From positions 1 to 64,000 of the forward strand of contig NZ_JAJOIL010000018.1 in the NCBI RefSeq assembly GCF_021209385.1: 64,000 nucleotides of DNA, in the 5' to 3' direction. Both the position numbers and the translations under genes were made by a program. The DNA is from Seleniivibrio sp. GTDB taxonomy: Bacteria; Chrysiogenota; Deferribacteres; Deferribacterales; Geovibrionaceae. How positions within the stretch are numbered: the stretch's first letter is position 1; every line of letters starts with the position of its first letter. Of the stretch, positions 53,924 to 62,550 are shown piece by piece. The notes under the pieces are model-generated. The model did no database searches. It was not told where the DNA came from and saw only the letters and a program-made list of their open reading frames with translations.

Positions 53924-55213
53924 ATGAGAAATATCGAACATAACAATATTTTTGAATTAATTTCTTTAGATACAGGGATTTCTGAAAGCGATCTGATCAC
54001 GAAGCTGCGGAGCATGGGCAGGCGTTCGTTTCTGGATTATGCCGCAAAAAACGGACTCACTCTTATAGGTACGTCTATGCCATTCGGTTCCGAAGTTTTC
54101 GACCCGAACGGTAAAATCCTTATCAATTCAGGAGTTCCAATCGGAAAATATCTTGATGCGCTCCTTGACAGATATGTAAACGATGACAGATTTCAGACTT
54201 CTTCAATATCCATCAAATGTACTTCCGATGTCCTGAGCTACTACCGCTCAAAAACCTATGAACGCATAGAAATGATACTTAACGACTTTATCTTTTCACA
54301 GAATCAATACAGTTCGTTTTACGATAAGATAAAGGAAAATATGCTTGAGGTTAAAGCTCTTGACGTTTTCAACAGGGCTGTGGATCACATGCTTGCATCA
54401 TCCGACGGCATAACCGCAATGGTGAAGATATTCAAGAACGCCACTGATAAAAGGGAACTGATAACCGATAACTTCAATTCGGCATTCATAAGTCTCGCAC
54501 TCACCCCATTTTCCAGAAATATACTTATAGGCGACGAATCCGGCGGATTTCTCACAAAGATAGCTCTTACATCCATATTGCAGAACATTGCACAACTTAT
54601 GGACTGTGACAATAATCAGGACTGCATGGAACGCTCGGCACAAATAGCAAAGTCGCTGATAAACGACGATTCAGTTGAAGATGCTATCCGCATTAAAACA
54701 TACGCAGACGGCGACAAATCAGTACCGATATTTGCTGATCAGATAAACAGAAAAAATTTCTTTCTGCGGATGCTGATAACTGTTAATTTATTCGTGGAAT
54801 TAGTAAAAATCAACAAAACAGACCCACATAACCTTGAAGTGCATAAATCCCTTTACGAACTTGCGGAACTCGGATATGCAGACAAAGAGATGGTATCATT
54901 CATCAGCAAACTGTTTCTGCCTGCCGTAAAATCCCTGGTTCTGGAATACGCATATAAAATCAAAAACAGCTGCGGCGCAGACCCTGTTATATGGAGTACC
55001 ATCGGCGACATGCTGCCTGTGAAATTCCTTTGCCCTAAACCAAACTGTCTGCACGCAGGACAACATAAAACGTTTATACCTGAAGACGTTAAGATTGAAG
55101 CTGACAACGTTTACCAGACGCGTATAAATGCGGGCATGTACCACACATGTAAAATGCTTACGGATAAGCTTCAGGATTACTTTAAATCTGTTTCTCAAAA
55201 AGCGGAAGACTGA
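53924..55213 (+). CDS. Uncharacterised protein resembling a degenerate HD-GYP domain
   Basis: A 429-residue soluble protein I cannot place in a named family. Residues about 50-80 (EVFDPNGKILINSG) resemble the short beta motif that precedes HD-GYP domains in cyclic-di-GMP phosphodiesterases. Residues about 180-330 follow HD-GYP helix spacing, but with no His-Asp pair and no GYP, so it could not hydrolyse cyclic-di-GMP. A C-terminal cluster (C370, C375, H377, H381) could bind zinc. It stands alone; the last 19 bases overlap the converging HxlR gene. Confidence 0.6.
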   Translation: MRNIEHNNIFELISLDTGISESDLITKLRSMGRRSFLDYAAKNGLTLIGTSMPFGSEVFDPNGKILINSGVPIGKYLDALLDRYVNDDRFQTSSISIKCTSDVLSYYRSKTYERIEMILNDFIFSQNQYSSFYDKIKENMLEVKALDVFNRAVDHMLASSDGITAMVKIFKNATDKRELITDNFNSAFISLALTPFSRNILIGDESGGFLTKIALTSILQNIAQLMDCDNNQDCMERSAQIAKSLINDDSVEDAIRIKTYADGDKSVPIFADQINRKNFFLRMLITVNLFVELVKINKTDPHNLEVHKSLYELAELGYADKEMVSFISKLFLPAVKSLVLEYAYKIKNSCGADPVIWSTIGDMLPVKFLCPKPNCLHAGQHKTFIPEDVKIEADNVYQTRINAGMYHTCKMLTDKLQDYFKSVSQKAED

Positions 55214-55533
55214 ACCATTGCCTGTCTTTTATATGACTCACCCCACTCTGCCATGGAATCCAATACCGTTTTAAGGCTGTACCCTGTTTCTGTCAGCGTA
55301 TATTCAACCTTTGGCGGTACTTCCGCATAAACCTTTCTGTCAACAAGCATACACTCTTCCATCGCGCGAAGATTTGCGGTCAGCATCTTCTGCGATATTC
55401 CGCTGACTGATTTTTTCAGCTCTCCAAAACGCTTCGTTCCTTCCAGAAGATCGCGTATTATAAGTATCTTCCATTTATCACCCATCAGCATGAGTGTTAC
55501 CTCTACAGGGCAGGCTGGCATATCTTTTTTCAT
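55195..55533 (-). CDS. HxlR-family transcriptional regulator
   Basis: A 112-residue winged-helix regulator of the HxlR/YodB type, often redox- or quinone-responsive. The core LLEGTKRFGELKKSVSGIS followed by QKMLTANLRAMEE is the recognition-helix region, and Cys14 in MPACPVEVTL matches the sensing-Cys position seen in such proteins. The frame extends to 55626, but GGAGG before ATG 55533 sets the start. It is divergent from the NmrA-like reductase, its probable target. Confidence 0.87.
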   Translation of the reverse strand: MKKDMPACPVEVTLMLMGDKWKILIIRDLLEGTKRFGELKKSVSGISQKMLTANLRAMEECMLVDRKVYAEVPPKVEYTLTETGYSLKTVLDSMAEWGESYKRQAMVQSSAF

Positions 55534-55649
55534 CAGGTTTCCTCCAATAGTTTCCATTTGGTAACTATGGTACAAAAAGGTGCTTACTTTACAGAATATC
55601 CTATAAACCATAATGTAGTCATACAAATTGATTAAACAAGGAGAATGTT

Positions 55650-56286
55650 ATGAAAATAGCAGTTATAGGAGCAAGCGGAAAACAGGGAAAAATGCTTGTG
55701 GAAGAAGCGCAAAAAAGAGGTCATGAAGTTACGGCAGTTGTGCGTAACAAATCAAAAATGGCAGGATTTAAAGGCGCTATAGTAGAAAAAGACATTCTGG
55801 CACTCGCGTATTCAGATATAAAAGACAACGATGTGATCATCAATGCTTTCGGTACCGGAGCCAGCGACGACCCTATTCTTCATCAGACAGTTATGACGCA
55901 TCTGATTGATATTCTGGCAGGAAAACCAAACAGATTCCTTGTTGTCGGCGGCGCAAGCACCCTTTATGTGGACAAAGAACATAAAATACGTTTGCTGGAC
56001 ACACCTGAATTTCCAGACGCATGGAAAGGAGTTGCAGGAAGTATGGCAAAGGCTTTTGATACACTCAAACAAAGAAATGATGTGAACTGGACGTTTTTCA
56101 GCCCAGCCGCATTTTTTATGGCAGACGGTGAGCGTACGGGCAAATATACTCTCGGTCAGGATGAGCTTATTCTGAATTCAGAAGGAAAGAGCGAGATAAG
56201 CTATGCGGATTATGCAATCGCTATGATAGACGAAGCGGAAAAAGGAAATTATATCAAAAAAACGCTTCACAGCAGTTGCAGGATAA
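55650..56286 (+). pseudogene. NmrA-like NAD(P)-dependent reductase with A7 frameshift
   Basis: A Rossmann-fold NAD(P)-binding protein of the NmrA/YwnB type: GASGKQGKMLVEEAQKRG at the N-terminus, VVGGASTLYVD in the middle, and SPAAFFM. As read, the frame runs on to 56411 through a terminator and into ispD, giving an abnormal tail. Removing one A from the seven-A tract at 56256-56262 restores an ending of K-K-R-F-T-A-V-A-G and a stop at 56284-56286, just before the terminator and typical of the family (211 residues). So it is a recent frameshift, a sequencing error or slippage. It is divergent from an HxlR regulator. Confidence 0.8.
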
Positions 56287-56291
56287 ATCAC

Positions 56292-56315
56292 AAGGGGCTT
56301 AATCGCCCCTTTTTT
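56292..56315. terminator. Terminator between the NmrA-like gene and ispD
   Basis: AAGGGGC (56292-56298), a 6-base loop and GCCCCTT (56305-56311) form a perfect stem, followed by a T tract (56310-56315). It serves the plus-strand gene; its A-rich left side may also help terminate ispD. Confidence 0.8.
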
Positions 56316-56994
56316 ATTGCCCGAAATACTTGCGAACCAGCCCTTCCGCCATATCCATATCGTTCAGAAAAGTTATTTTTATATTGTCCGGCAAAGACAT
56401 TGCCCATTTAACCTGCACTCCGAAAAGCTCCATTGCCTGCGCTTCGTCTGTGATAACAATCCCGCGTTCATCGGCATTTTCCACCGCTTTTTTAAGAAGA
56501 GACGTTCTGAATATCTGCGGGGTGTGTGAAAGAACGTATTCGTCTCTGCTGACAGTCTTTTCAACTAATTTGCCGGATATCTTTTTCAATGTATCGCGTA
56601 CCGGCAGTCCGCATATAGCAGCACCTGTTTCTGTGGCGGCATCAGCAACGCTTCGCACAATATCTTCCGTGATGAAAGGTCTGACAGCGTCATGTATTAA
56701 AACGTAGTCCGTCGTGACTGCTTTAAGGCAATTATAGACAGTTTCATATCTTTCTCCGCCGCCCTGAACAAGCTGATAATTCTTAATATCCGCCATTGAA
56801 AGCTGTGAATAGAGAAAATAGAAGTCGTCGGGATTTGCACCGAGAATGAATTCTTTGAAAGGATAAGCACGGTTCAGAGCCGTAAGCGTATAGTACAGAA
56901 CAGTGTGACCCAGAATTTCAAAAAACTGCTTTTTAACGTCGCCGCCGAAACGTTTGCCCATTCCGGCGGCAGGTATTATTGCGGTTATATTCAA
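56314..56994 (-). CDS. ispD: 2-C-methyl-D-erythritol 4-phosphate cytidylyltransferase
   Basis: IspD couples CTP to methylerythritol phosphate in non-mevalonate isoprenoid synthesis. The 226-residue protein has the CTP-binding loop IIPAAGMGKRFGGDVKKQF, the motif VLIHDAVRPFI, and LSHTPQIFRTSLLKKA. The start overlaps the PIN-TRAM gene stop by 4 bases. ispF, often adjacent, is not here. Confidence 0.94.
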   Translation of the reverse strand: MNITAIIPAAGMGKRFGGDVKKQFFEILGHTVLYYTLTALNRAYPFKEFILGANPDDFYFLYSQLSMADIKNYQLVQGGGERYETVYNCLKAVTTDYVLIHDAVRPFITEDIVRSVADAATETGAAICGLPVRDTLKKISGKLVEKTVSRDEYVLSHTPQIFRTSLLKKAVENADERGIVITDEAQAMELFGVQVKWAMSLPDNIKITFLNDMDMAEGLVRKYFGQ

Positions 56995-57965
56995 TACTTC
57001 ACCTTAGTAAAGATTATACGTCCCGATTCAGTCTGCAAAAGACTTGTGACGTTGACTTTTACTGTTTTTCCAATCAATTTTCGTCCGTTTTCCACAACAA
57101 CCATCGTGCCGTCGTCGAGATATCCGACACCCTGGTTGGATTCCTTACCCTCTTTAACAACGCTTATTTCAAATTCCTCACCCGGAAGAACCGACTGGCG
57201 CATCGCCATGGACAGCGTATTTATGTTCAGAACCTTGATGTTCTGAATCTCAGCAACTTTCAACAGGTTAAAATCTGTTGTTATTATATCAGCTTTCAGC
57301 TTTTTCGCCAAGGCAACAAGTTTTTCATCAACGGTGCCTATTTCAGGAAAATCACTGTTGTTTATCTCAACAGGTACAGCTGTCTGTTCCTGCAAGCGTT
57401 TCAGAACATCAAGCCCGCGTCTGCCCTTTTGTCTGCGCAGGTGATCGTGGGAATCAGCAATGTTCTGGAGTTCTTTCAGTATAAACGTAGGGATGACCAA
57501 TCCGCCCTCTATAAGTCCTGTATCAACGATATCCGCCATACGTCCGTCTATGAGTGTTGACGTATCAAGCACTTTTGATGACGCGCTGAATTTTATCTGT
57601 TTTGGCTGTTTTGCCATCAGTCTTGAAAGAACGTTCTCTATTATCCATGAAAATTTCTGACCTGTCGCAACGCCGAGATAAAGTGCGAAGAAATAGAACG
57701 CCAGACGCAGAGAATCATTATTGAAATACGTCTCAAAAATAGAGGCTATAAAATACGCTGCAATAATAGCGACAACAGCGCCGGCAAGACCGCCATAAAA
57801 CTTATAGCTTTTGATGTCTGCTATAAGAGTCTCTATGAAAACTATTGCGAAAATGACGCCCATTGAATAAAGAACCGCCTGCGGCATCCCGATGCCCAGC
57901 GTATCCCTGACCAGATAAAACGCCACCAAGACGAAAACTGCATATAATATTCTGAAAATCCACAT
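56991..57965 (-). CDS. PIN-TRAM domain membrane protein (YacL-like)
   Basis: A 324-residue protein with four N-terminal membrane helices (about 1-105), a PIN nuclease domain (acidic residues in VLDTSTLIDGRMADI and IITTDFNLL), and a C-terminal TRAM RNA-binding domain (from about 255). It matches the YacL family, membrane-anchored putative ribonucleases. The neighbouring ispD is a common partner. The RNA target is unknown. Confidence 0.88.
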   Translation of the reverse strand: MWIFRILYAVFVLVAFYLVRDTLGIGMPQAVLYSMGVIFAIVFIETLIADIKSYKFYGGLAGAVVAIIAAYFIASIFETYFNNDSLRLAFYFFALYLGVATGQKFSWIIENVLSRLMAKQPKQIKFSASSKVLDTSTLIDGRMADIVDTGLIEGGLVIPTFILKELQNIADSHDHLRRQKGRRGLDVLKRLQEQTAVPVEINNSDFPEIGTVDEKLVALAKKLKADIITTDFNLLKVAEIQNIKVLNINTLSMAMRQSVLPGEEFEISVVKEGKESNQGVGYLDDGTMVVVENGRKLIGKTVKVNVTSLLQTESGRIIFTKVKY

Positions 57966-57966
57966 G

Positions 57967-58968
57967 TTATCCTCGTTTTAAATGTTTATTCAGAGCCTCA
58001 AAATCACCCTTTCTGCCAAGTGCGATAAGTGTGTCGTTCGCTCTGATGACCTCGTTGGGTCCGGGGTTATAAATAAACCCGCCGTCGCTTTTTCTTATAG
58101 CGACAATAATGATACCGATCTTACGAACATTGGAATCAACAATTGAAGTGTTTTCCAGAACATTGCCTTCATGTATCATAACCTCTTCAACCATTATGCC
58201 GTATTCCTGATTTCCCATAGCCATGGAAAGGAAATCCGTTACATATGGTTTTATGATGCTGTAAGCAATGCTCTGTCCGCCGATGGTGTAAGGCGAAACT
58301 ATCTTGTCGGCTCCCGCCCACTCAAACTTTGTTACCGCTTCTTCCTGCGCAACCTTAGCTACAACATACAAATTCCTGTTAAGCCCTTTTGCCGTGAGGA
58401 CGATGTAGAGGTTCTTCACATCCGTATCAACGACGGTGATAAGCCCTTTCGCACGCATCACGCCGGCTTTTTTAAGAACCGCATCATGGGTTGCGTCGCC
58501 TGTAACAAACACATATTTTTCTTCCGCTGATTCGCTCACTCTGTCTTCGGGGTCAATTATGACAAACGGCACATTGTTTTCTCTGAGCAGTCCCGCAATT
58601 ATCCTTCCCATGCGTCCGAAACCGCAAAGGATATAGTGACTGTTCATGTTGTCGATAATGTGGTTCATCTTTTTTCTCCCGAAAAAATTGGTAAGGTCGC
58701 CTGTAACAACATAGTCAATAAATTGTGTCGCAGTGTATGCAACCGTACCTGTGCCGGATATGATAATAAAGATCGTAAATATCTTACCTGCATCCGACAG
58801 AGGGAATATCTCGCCATAACCTACTGTAGCCATGGTGATAATTGTCATATACAGTGAATCGAGCATACTCGCATGCTCAATGTGCATATAACCGAGTGTT
58901 CCTGTCACTCCGACAAGAAATATAAGTGCTGTACCGATGTAAACGTATTTGAGCTTGCTGAATTCCAT
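57967..58968 (-). CDS. Two-helix potassium channel with RCK domain
   Basis: A 333-residue K+ channel: a first membrane helix (about 9-28), a pore loop with the selectivity filter TVGYGE (about 48-53), a second helix, then a cytoplasmic RCK (TrkA-N) domain with nucleotide loop LCGFGRMGRIIAGLL and a TrkA-C domain (from about 250). This is the MthK/GsuK-like layout and conducts K+ under nucleotide or ion control. It overlaps the YggT gene stop by one base. Confidence 0.9.
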   Translation of the reverse strand: MEFSKLKYVYIGTALIFLVGVTGTLGYMHIEHASMLDSLYMTIITMATVGYGEIFPLSDAGKIFTIFIIISGTGTVAYTATQFIDYVVTGDLTNFFGRKKMNHIIDNMNSHYILCGFGRMGRIIAGLLRENNVPFVIIDPEDRVSESAEEKYVFVTGDATHDAVLKKAGVMRAKGLITVVDTDVKNLYIVLTAKGLNRNLYVVAKVAQEEAVTKFEWAGADKIVSPYTIGGQSIAYSIIKPYVTDFLSMAMGNQEYGIMVEEVMIHEGNVLENTSIVDSNVRKIGIIIVAIRKSDGGFIYNPGPNEVIRANDTLIALGRKGDFEALNKHLKRG

Positions 58969-59792
58969 TAAAGGAGCATTCCGATAAGCCTAAGCAGCAT
59001 ATTCTTAAGAAAATACAGCAGGAATATCAGAATCATAGGGCTGATGTCCACAGGTCCCAGAGGGGGGATTATCCGGCTGAAAGGAACAAGCACAGGATCT
59101 GTCAGGGCTATTATCGTCTGCACAACAGGGTTTGAAGGGTCGGGACTGACCCAGCTCATCAGTGCGCGGATGATTATCACCCAGATATAGATACCGAGCA
59201 GGCTGACAATCGACAACAAACCGGATTTAAGGGACATGAACATCGAGGAAATAAGACTGGATGAAACAAACGTAAAGTCTGTTCCGTGCTGCATAAAAAG
59301 AATGACTGCTCCGTTTACAACGGTGAAAAAGACGAAAACGAGAACGATCGCAGGAACAGCTACGGCGTTTGACCGTATAGGCAGAACCGCCCGCACCGCA
59401 TTGACCCAGAAAGAGCCGAGACGGTTAAAATACATTGAGAAATATGACATACGACCGTTTCCGGCAAAAATACCGAGTATTATACTGACAATGTAGAACA
59501 TCATCAGGAAGTTAAGCATGTCAGATATTGCAAAAAACGCAGATATCACAAAGCTCATTCCGCCCATTGCATAGTACAGCAGAGCAGTAAGCGCCGTCGC
59601 GAGCAAAATGAAAATGACGGTTGATCTGTCGGCGTTCTTTTTATTCAGTTTAAGCAGTTTTTCCATGAGGGGGTCGGTGAGCTTAGCCACCATCTTGCCG
59701 ATGGGGTTGAAATAAAGCTCCTGTCTGGTCATGACACTGCGCAGCAGTAACACCACCAGATAAGATTTTATCAGCATTGAAATAATAGCCAT
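58968..59792 (-). CDS. Double YggT-domain membrane protein
   Basis: A 274-residue membrane protein with two YggT repeats. The second shows the family pattern WVSPDPSNPVVQTIIALTDPVLVPFSRIIP (about 220-250), and the first ends in NPIGKMVAKLTDPLMEKLLKL near residue 45. YggT proteins are linked to osmotic balance and cell division; the role is not firmly known. It lies next to yggS, as in many bacteria. Confidence 0.87.
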   Translation of the reverse strand: MAIISMLIKSYLVVLLLRSVMTRQELYFNPIGKMVAKLTDPLMEKLLKLNKKNADRSTVIFILLATALTALLYYAMGGMSFVISAFFAISDMLNFLMMFYIVSIILGIFAGNGRMSYFSMYFNRLGSFWVNAVRAVLPIRSNAVAVPAIVLVFVFFTVVNGAVILFMQHGTDFTFVSSSLISSMFMSLKSGLLSIVSLLGIYIWVIIIRALMSWVSPDPSNPVVQTIIALTDPVLVPFSRIIPPLGPVDISPMILIFLLYFLKNMLLRLIGMLL

Positions 59793-59805
59793 CGTTTCCC
59801 CTTTA

Positions 59806-60483
59806 TCATCGTCCGCCGAAAAGAGCTGTGCCTATTCGCACCATCGTACTGCCCTCTTCAACAGCTATTGTGTAATCGTCGCTCATTCCCATAGACAAAA
59901 TATCCATAGTATTCTCATTTTTGACAGACATCTTATCAAAAAGTTCTTTCATCGCAGTAAAATATTTCCTGTTTTTTTCCTCATCGTCTGTCAGCGGCGG
60001 TATCATCATAAGCCCTCTCAGGTTCAGATTGGGCATATTTTTTACAGCTTTGCAAAGGCTTTCCGCCTCTTCCGCTGTAACTCCGGACTTGTCAGGATCG
60101 TTTGCTATGTTCACCTGAATAAGAATATCCTGAACACGGTCTATCTTATTGAAATATCTGTTAAGTTCATCCGCCAGCCTTTCGCTGTCAACTGAATGTA
60201 TCAGCCCGAATATATCTCCCAGATACTTCACCTTATTGGTCTGAAGATGCCCGATGAAATGAAGCTCAAGCTCATTCAGATCTTTAAGTATTTCTTTCTT
60301 TTCAACGGCTTCCTGAACACGGCTTTCACCGAATATACGGTGTCCGCATCCATATGCATCAAGAATAGCCTCCGCCGGATAATATTTGCTTACAGCAACA
60401 ACTTCGACGCTGTCTGTCCTACCCGCTCTTTTCATTGCGGCATCTATGTTTTTTCTGACCTCTGCAAGTCTGTCAGCGAACAT
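59806..60483 (-). CDS. PLP homeostasis protein YggS
   Basis: A 225-residue fold-III PLP-binding protein that buffers pyridoxal phosphate and affects amino-acid balance. The PLP lysine lies in EVVAVSKYYPAEAI (about residue 33), with HFIGHLQTNKVKYL and the C-terminal phosphate-binding MGMSDDYTIAVEEGSTMVRIG. It overlaps pgeF by 11 bases and is followed by yggT. Confidence 0.93.
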   Translation of the reverse strand: MFADRLAEVRKNIDAAMKRAGRTDSVEVVAVSKYYPAEAILDAYGCGHRIFGESRVQEAVEKKEILKDLNELELHFIGHLQTNKVKYLGDIFGLIHSVDSERLADELNRYFNKIDRVQDILIQVNIANDPDKSGVTAEEAESLCKAVKNMPNLNLRGLMMIPPLTDDEEKNRKYFTAMKELFDKMSVKNENTMDILSMGMSDDYTIAVEEGSTMVRIGTALFGGR

Positions 60484-61213
60484 CGCTTCTCCTTACGATA
60501 ACCCCCATCATACGCCCTGTTACGCCTTTGTCTCTGCGGTGAGAATAAAGGCTTTCGTCTTCAAAGGTGCAGTTGCGCAGATGCTCAATGTGTCTGATAC
60601 CTGCATTCGTGAGATTCTGCTCTATCACAGTGCGCAGACTCAGATAAAGTTTTCCGTCCTTAACCACGATGCTGTCGTGGCATATCTTGCCGAATGTATC
60701 CGCCAGTTCCGGTCCTATCTCGTAATTGGCGCAGGATATCCCCGGACCTATGCCGGCAAACACGGGAAAATCTCCATGTTTGACAAAAAGTTTTATCGCT
60801 TCACCCATGATATCCGAAGAAACGGATTTATGTCCGCAATGCAGTGCAGCGACAGCTTTTTTGCCGGCGAGAAAAACGTTATAGCAGTCGGCGGTGAGTA
60901 CGCCAAGGGCTATATCGCTTTCCAAAGTGAAAAGTCCGTCACCCTCTCTGTACATTATATCTGTATAATTGTCAGATGTCACTTCATAGACCATATTTCC
61001 GTGAACCTGATTAAGATTTACAAGCTTTGAAAGGTGAAATTCATTTTTCAGAAGTTCGATATTTTTCATTGCCACACGGTGGTCTTCGGCTGTGCTTACG
61101 GCGAGGTTGAAATTTCCGTAGTCCCCTCTGCTATATCCACCGTGGCGTGTTGTTACAAAACAATCAACACCTTCGGGGACAGTTTTATATGAATTTATGA
61201 TAATATTGCTCAT
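60473..61213 (-). CDS. pgeF: PgeF/YfiH laccase-domain protein
   Basis: A 246-residue protein of the YfiH/PgeF family: purine-nucleoside-active enzymes with a Cu/Zn site that also affect peptidoglycan composition. Metal and active-site residues are seen in NLNQVHGNMVYEV, GVLTADCYNVFLAG and AALHCGHKSV. The conserved ending DKGVTGRMMGVIV is present. It heads the pgeF-yggS-yggT-channel-PIN-ispD operon. Confidence 0.9.
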   Translation of the reverse strand: MSNIIINSYKTVPEGVDCFVTTRHGGYSRGDYGNFNLAVSTAEDHRVAMKNIELLKNEFHLSKLVNLNQVHGNMVYEVTSDNYTDIMYREGDGLFTLESDIALGVLTADCYNVFLAGKKAVAALHCGHKSVSSDIMGEAIKLFVKHGDFPVFAGIGPGISCANYEIGPELADTFGKICHDSIVVKDGKLYLSLRTVIEQNLTNAGIRHIEHLRNCTFEDESLYSHRRDKGVTGRMMGVIVRRSDVR

Positions 61214-61242
61214 AAAGGCAAATTTCTCCTGTTTTGGGGTGT

Positions 61243-61271
61243 ATGATACAGCGGGTTAGTTTGTACTTCAA
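61243..61271 (-). promoter_or_regulatory. Promoter of the pgeF-ispD operon
   Basis: On the minus strand TTGAAG (61271-61266), a 17-base spacer and TATCAT (61248-61243), about 30 bases before the pgeF start codon. Confidence 0.65.
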
Positions 61272-61273
61272 GT

Positions 61274-61309
61274 AAAAAAAAGAAAACAGCCCCGCGAAAC
61301 GGAGCTGTT
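61274..61309 (-). terminator. Terminator of the MFS-AraC-VOC operon
   Basis: On the minus strand AACAGCTCCG (61309-61300), a 5-base loop and CGGGGCTGTT (61294-61285) pair fully with one T-G pair, followed by a T-rich run down to 61274. It lies just after the VOC gene stop. Confidence 0.82.
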
Positions 61310-61317
61310 TGTTGAAT

Positions 61318-61773
61318 TTAAAGTGAATCCAGCATATCCTTTCCAACATGGGTTCGTATGCTTATCTCGTCGTCAGTCATACCTGACGTCCTCATTCGCT
61401 TTATGGAATCCGACAGCTTTTCACCGATCTCTATCAGATGCCCGTCCGGATCAGCTATCCGGAAAGTGAGCTGTCCCCAAGGCTGTTCCTCAAGGGGGTT
61501 AACTACTTTCGCCGCCACAGATAACCGCTCGTAATCCTCATTTATACTGTCGCTTTCAAAGAAAAGCTCAAACATCGTTGAACTGCCGTCGCAAACAGAA
61601 CCGAAAATGAGTTTATGCGCCGCATCCCTTTTCCAGAGCGCCACACCGCATTTAAACATGACATGTTCGTCTCCGTTGTCCATCATGAGTTCCAGTCCAA
61701 GAATATCCCTGTAAAAAGCCAGTGAGACTCTGACATCCTCTGCCATAACAGCCATGCCGCCATATTTTATCAT
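61318..61773 (-). CDS. VOC (glyoxalase/dioxygenase-fold) protein
   Basis: A 151-residue vicinal-oxygen-chelate fold protein with two beta-alpha-beta-beta-beta halves: LAFYRDILGLELMMDNG in the first, WGQLTFRIADPDGHLIEIGE in the second. A 30-residue helical tail follows. Relatives include antibiotic-binding proteins, glyoxalases and dioxygenases; the substrate is unknown. It is 3' to an AraC regulator in the same operon. Confidence 0.8.
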   Translation of the reverse strand: MIKYGGMAVMAEDVRVSLAFYRDILGLELMMDNGDEHVMFKCGVALWKRDAAHKLIFGSVCDGSSTMFELFFESDSINEDYERLSVAAKVVNPLEEQPWGQLTFRIADPDGHLIEIGEKLSDSIKRMRTSGMTDDEISIRTHVGKDMLDSL

Positions 61774-61797
61774 ACAGCACCTCCTGTTCAGAAAATA

Positions 61798-62550
61798 TCA
61801 TATACATCCGGTGGGGAATTGTATGAAACGGACACCGAGCGAATTTTTATAACGCAAGAAATCAGAGGGTGTCGAACCTGAATATTTTTTAAAGTCTTTT
61901 ATGAAATGTGACTGGTCGTAATAACCCGCTTCATAAGCTATTTCGGTATAGTTACTGCCGCCGCGAACCACCATCTTCAATGAGTGCTGGAAGCGTTTTA
62001 CAGATAACATCTTTGACGGGGTGGCGCCTGTATGATGCAGAAAGGTTCTGCTGACGGTTTTTACCGAGCATCCGAAATATGAAGCTATACCTTTGACATC
62101 GCTGTCCTGCGACGAAAGCCAGAAAGACATCATCGGATTCCGGCAGGAAACGCATGAGCCGAAAACCGCATCAAGAGCGGACGGAGAAAAACCGTCGTTT
62201 ATTCTTTTAAGTCCTTCAACAATCTTGCTGTTCAGCATGTCCTCAGCATCGGTTCCATCGTATATTCTGTCGGCGGGTATGCCTGTCAGAGCAGTGAATC
62301 CTCCGGGTAGAAAACGTATCCCTCCCAGACGAACCTTCCCTTTCAAAGGCACATATTCCAGATTTACGCCTGTCCCGACCATTTTAGCCGGAGAATTTGC
62401 CGCAATGTCAAAGATTATATCGCAGCAGCCGTCGGCAAAGATCGGAAAGAGAACCTTTTCGGCGTAATAGCCTTCGGACAGCCAGTATGCCGCTATGAAA
62501 GGCTGCAAATGCGGAGCAGGTTTGAATTCCCGATATGAAGGGGCGCTCAT
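61798..62550 (-). CDS. AraC-family transcriptional regulator
   Basis: A 250-residue regulator with an N-terminal sensor domain of the DUF6597 type and a C-terminal AraC DNA-binding domain: two helix-turn-helix units, the second with EIAYEAGYYDQSHFIKDFKK and SGSTPSDFLRYK. It overlaps the MFS gene stop by 4 bases and likely controls this small operon. The inducer is unknown. Confidence 0.87.
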   Translation of the reverse strand: MSAPSYREFKPAPHLQPFIAAYWLSEGYYAEKVLFPIFADGCCDIIFDIAANSPAKMVGTGVNLEYVPLKGKVRLGGIRFLPGGFTALTGIPADRIYDGTDAEDMLNSKIVEGLKRINDGFSPSALDAVFGSCVSCRNPMMSFWLSSQDSDVKGIASYFGCSVKTVSRTFLHHTGATPSKMLSVKRFQHSLKMVVRGGSNYTEIAYEAGYYDQSHFIKDFKKYSGSTPSDFLRYKNSLGVRFIQFPTGCI

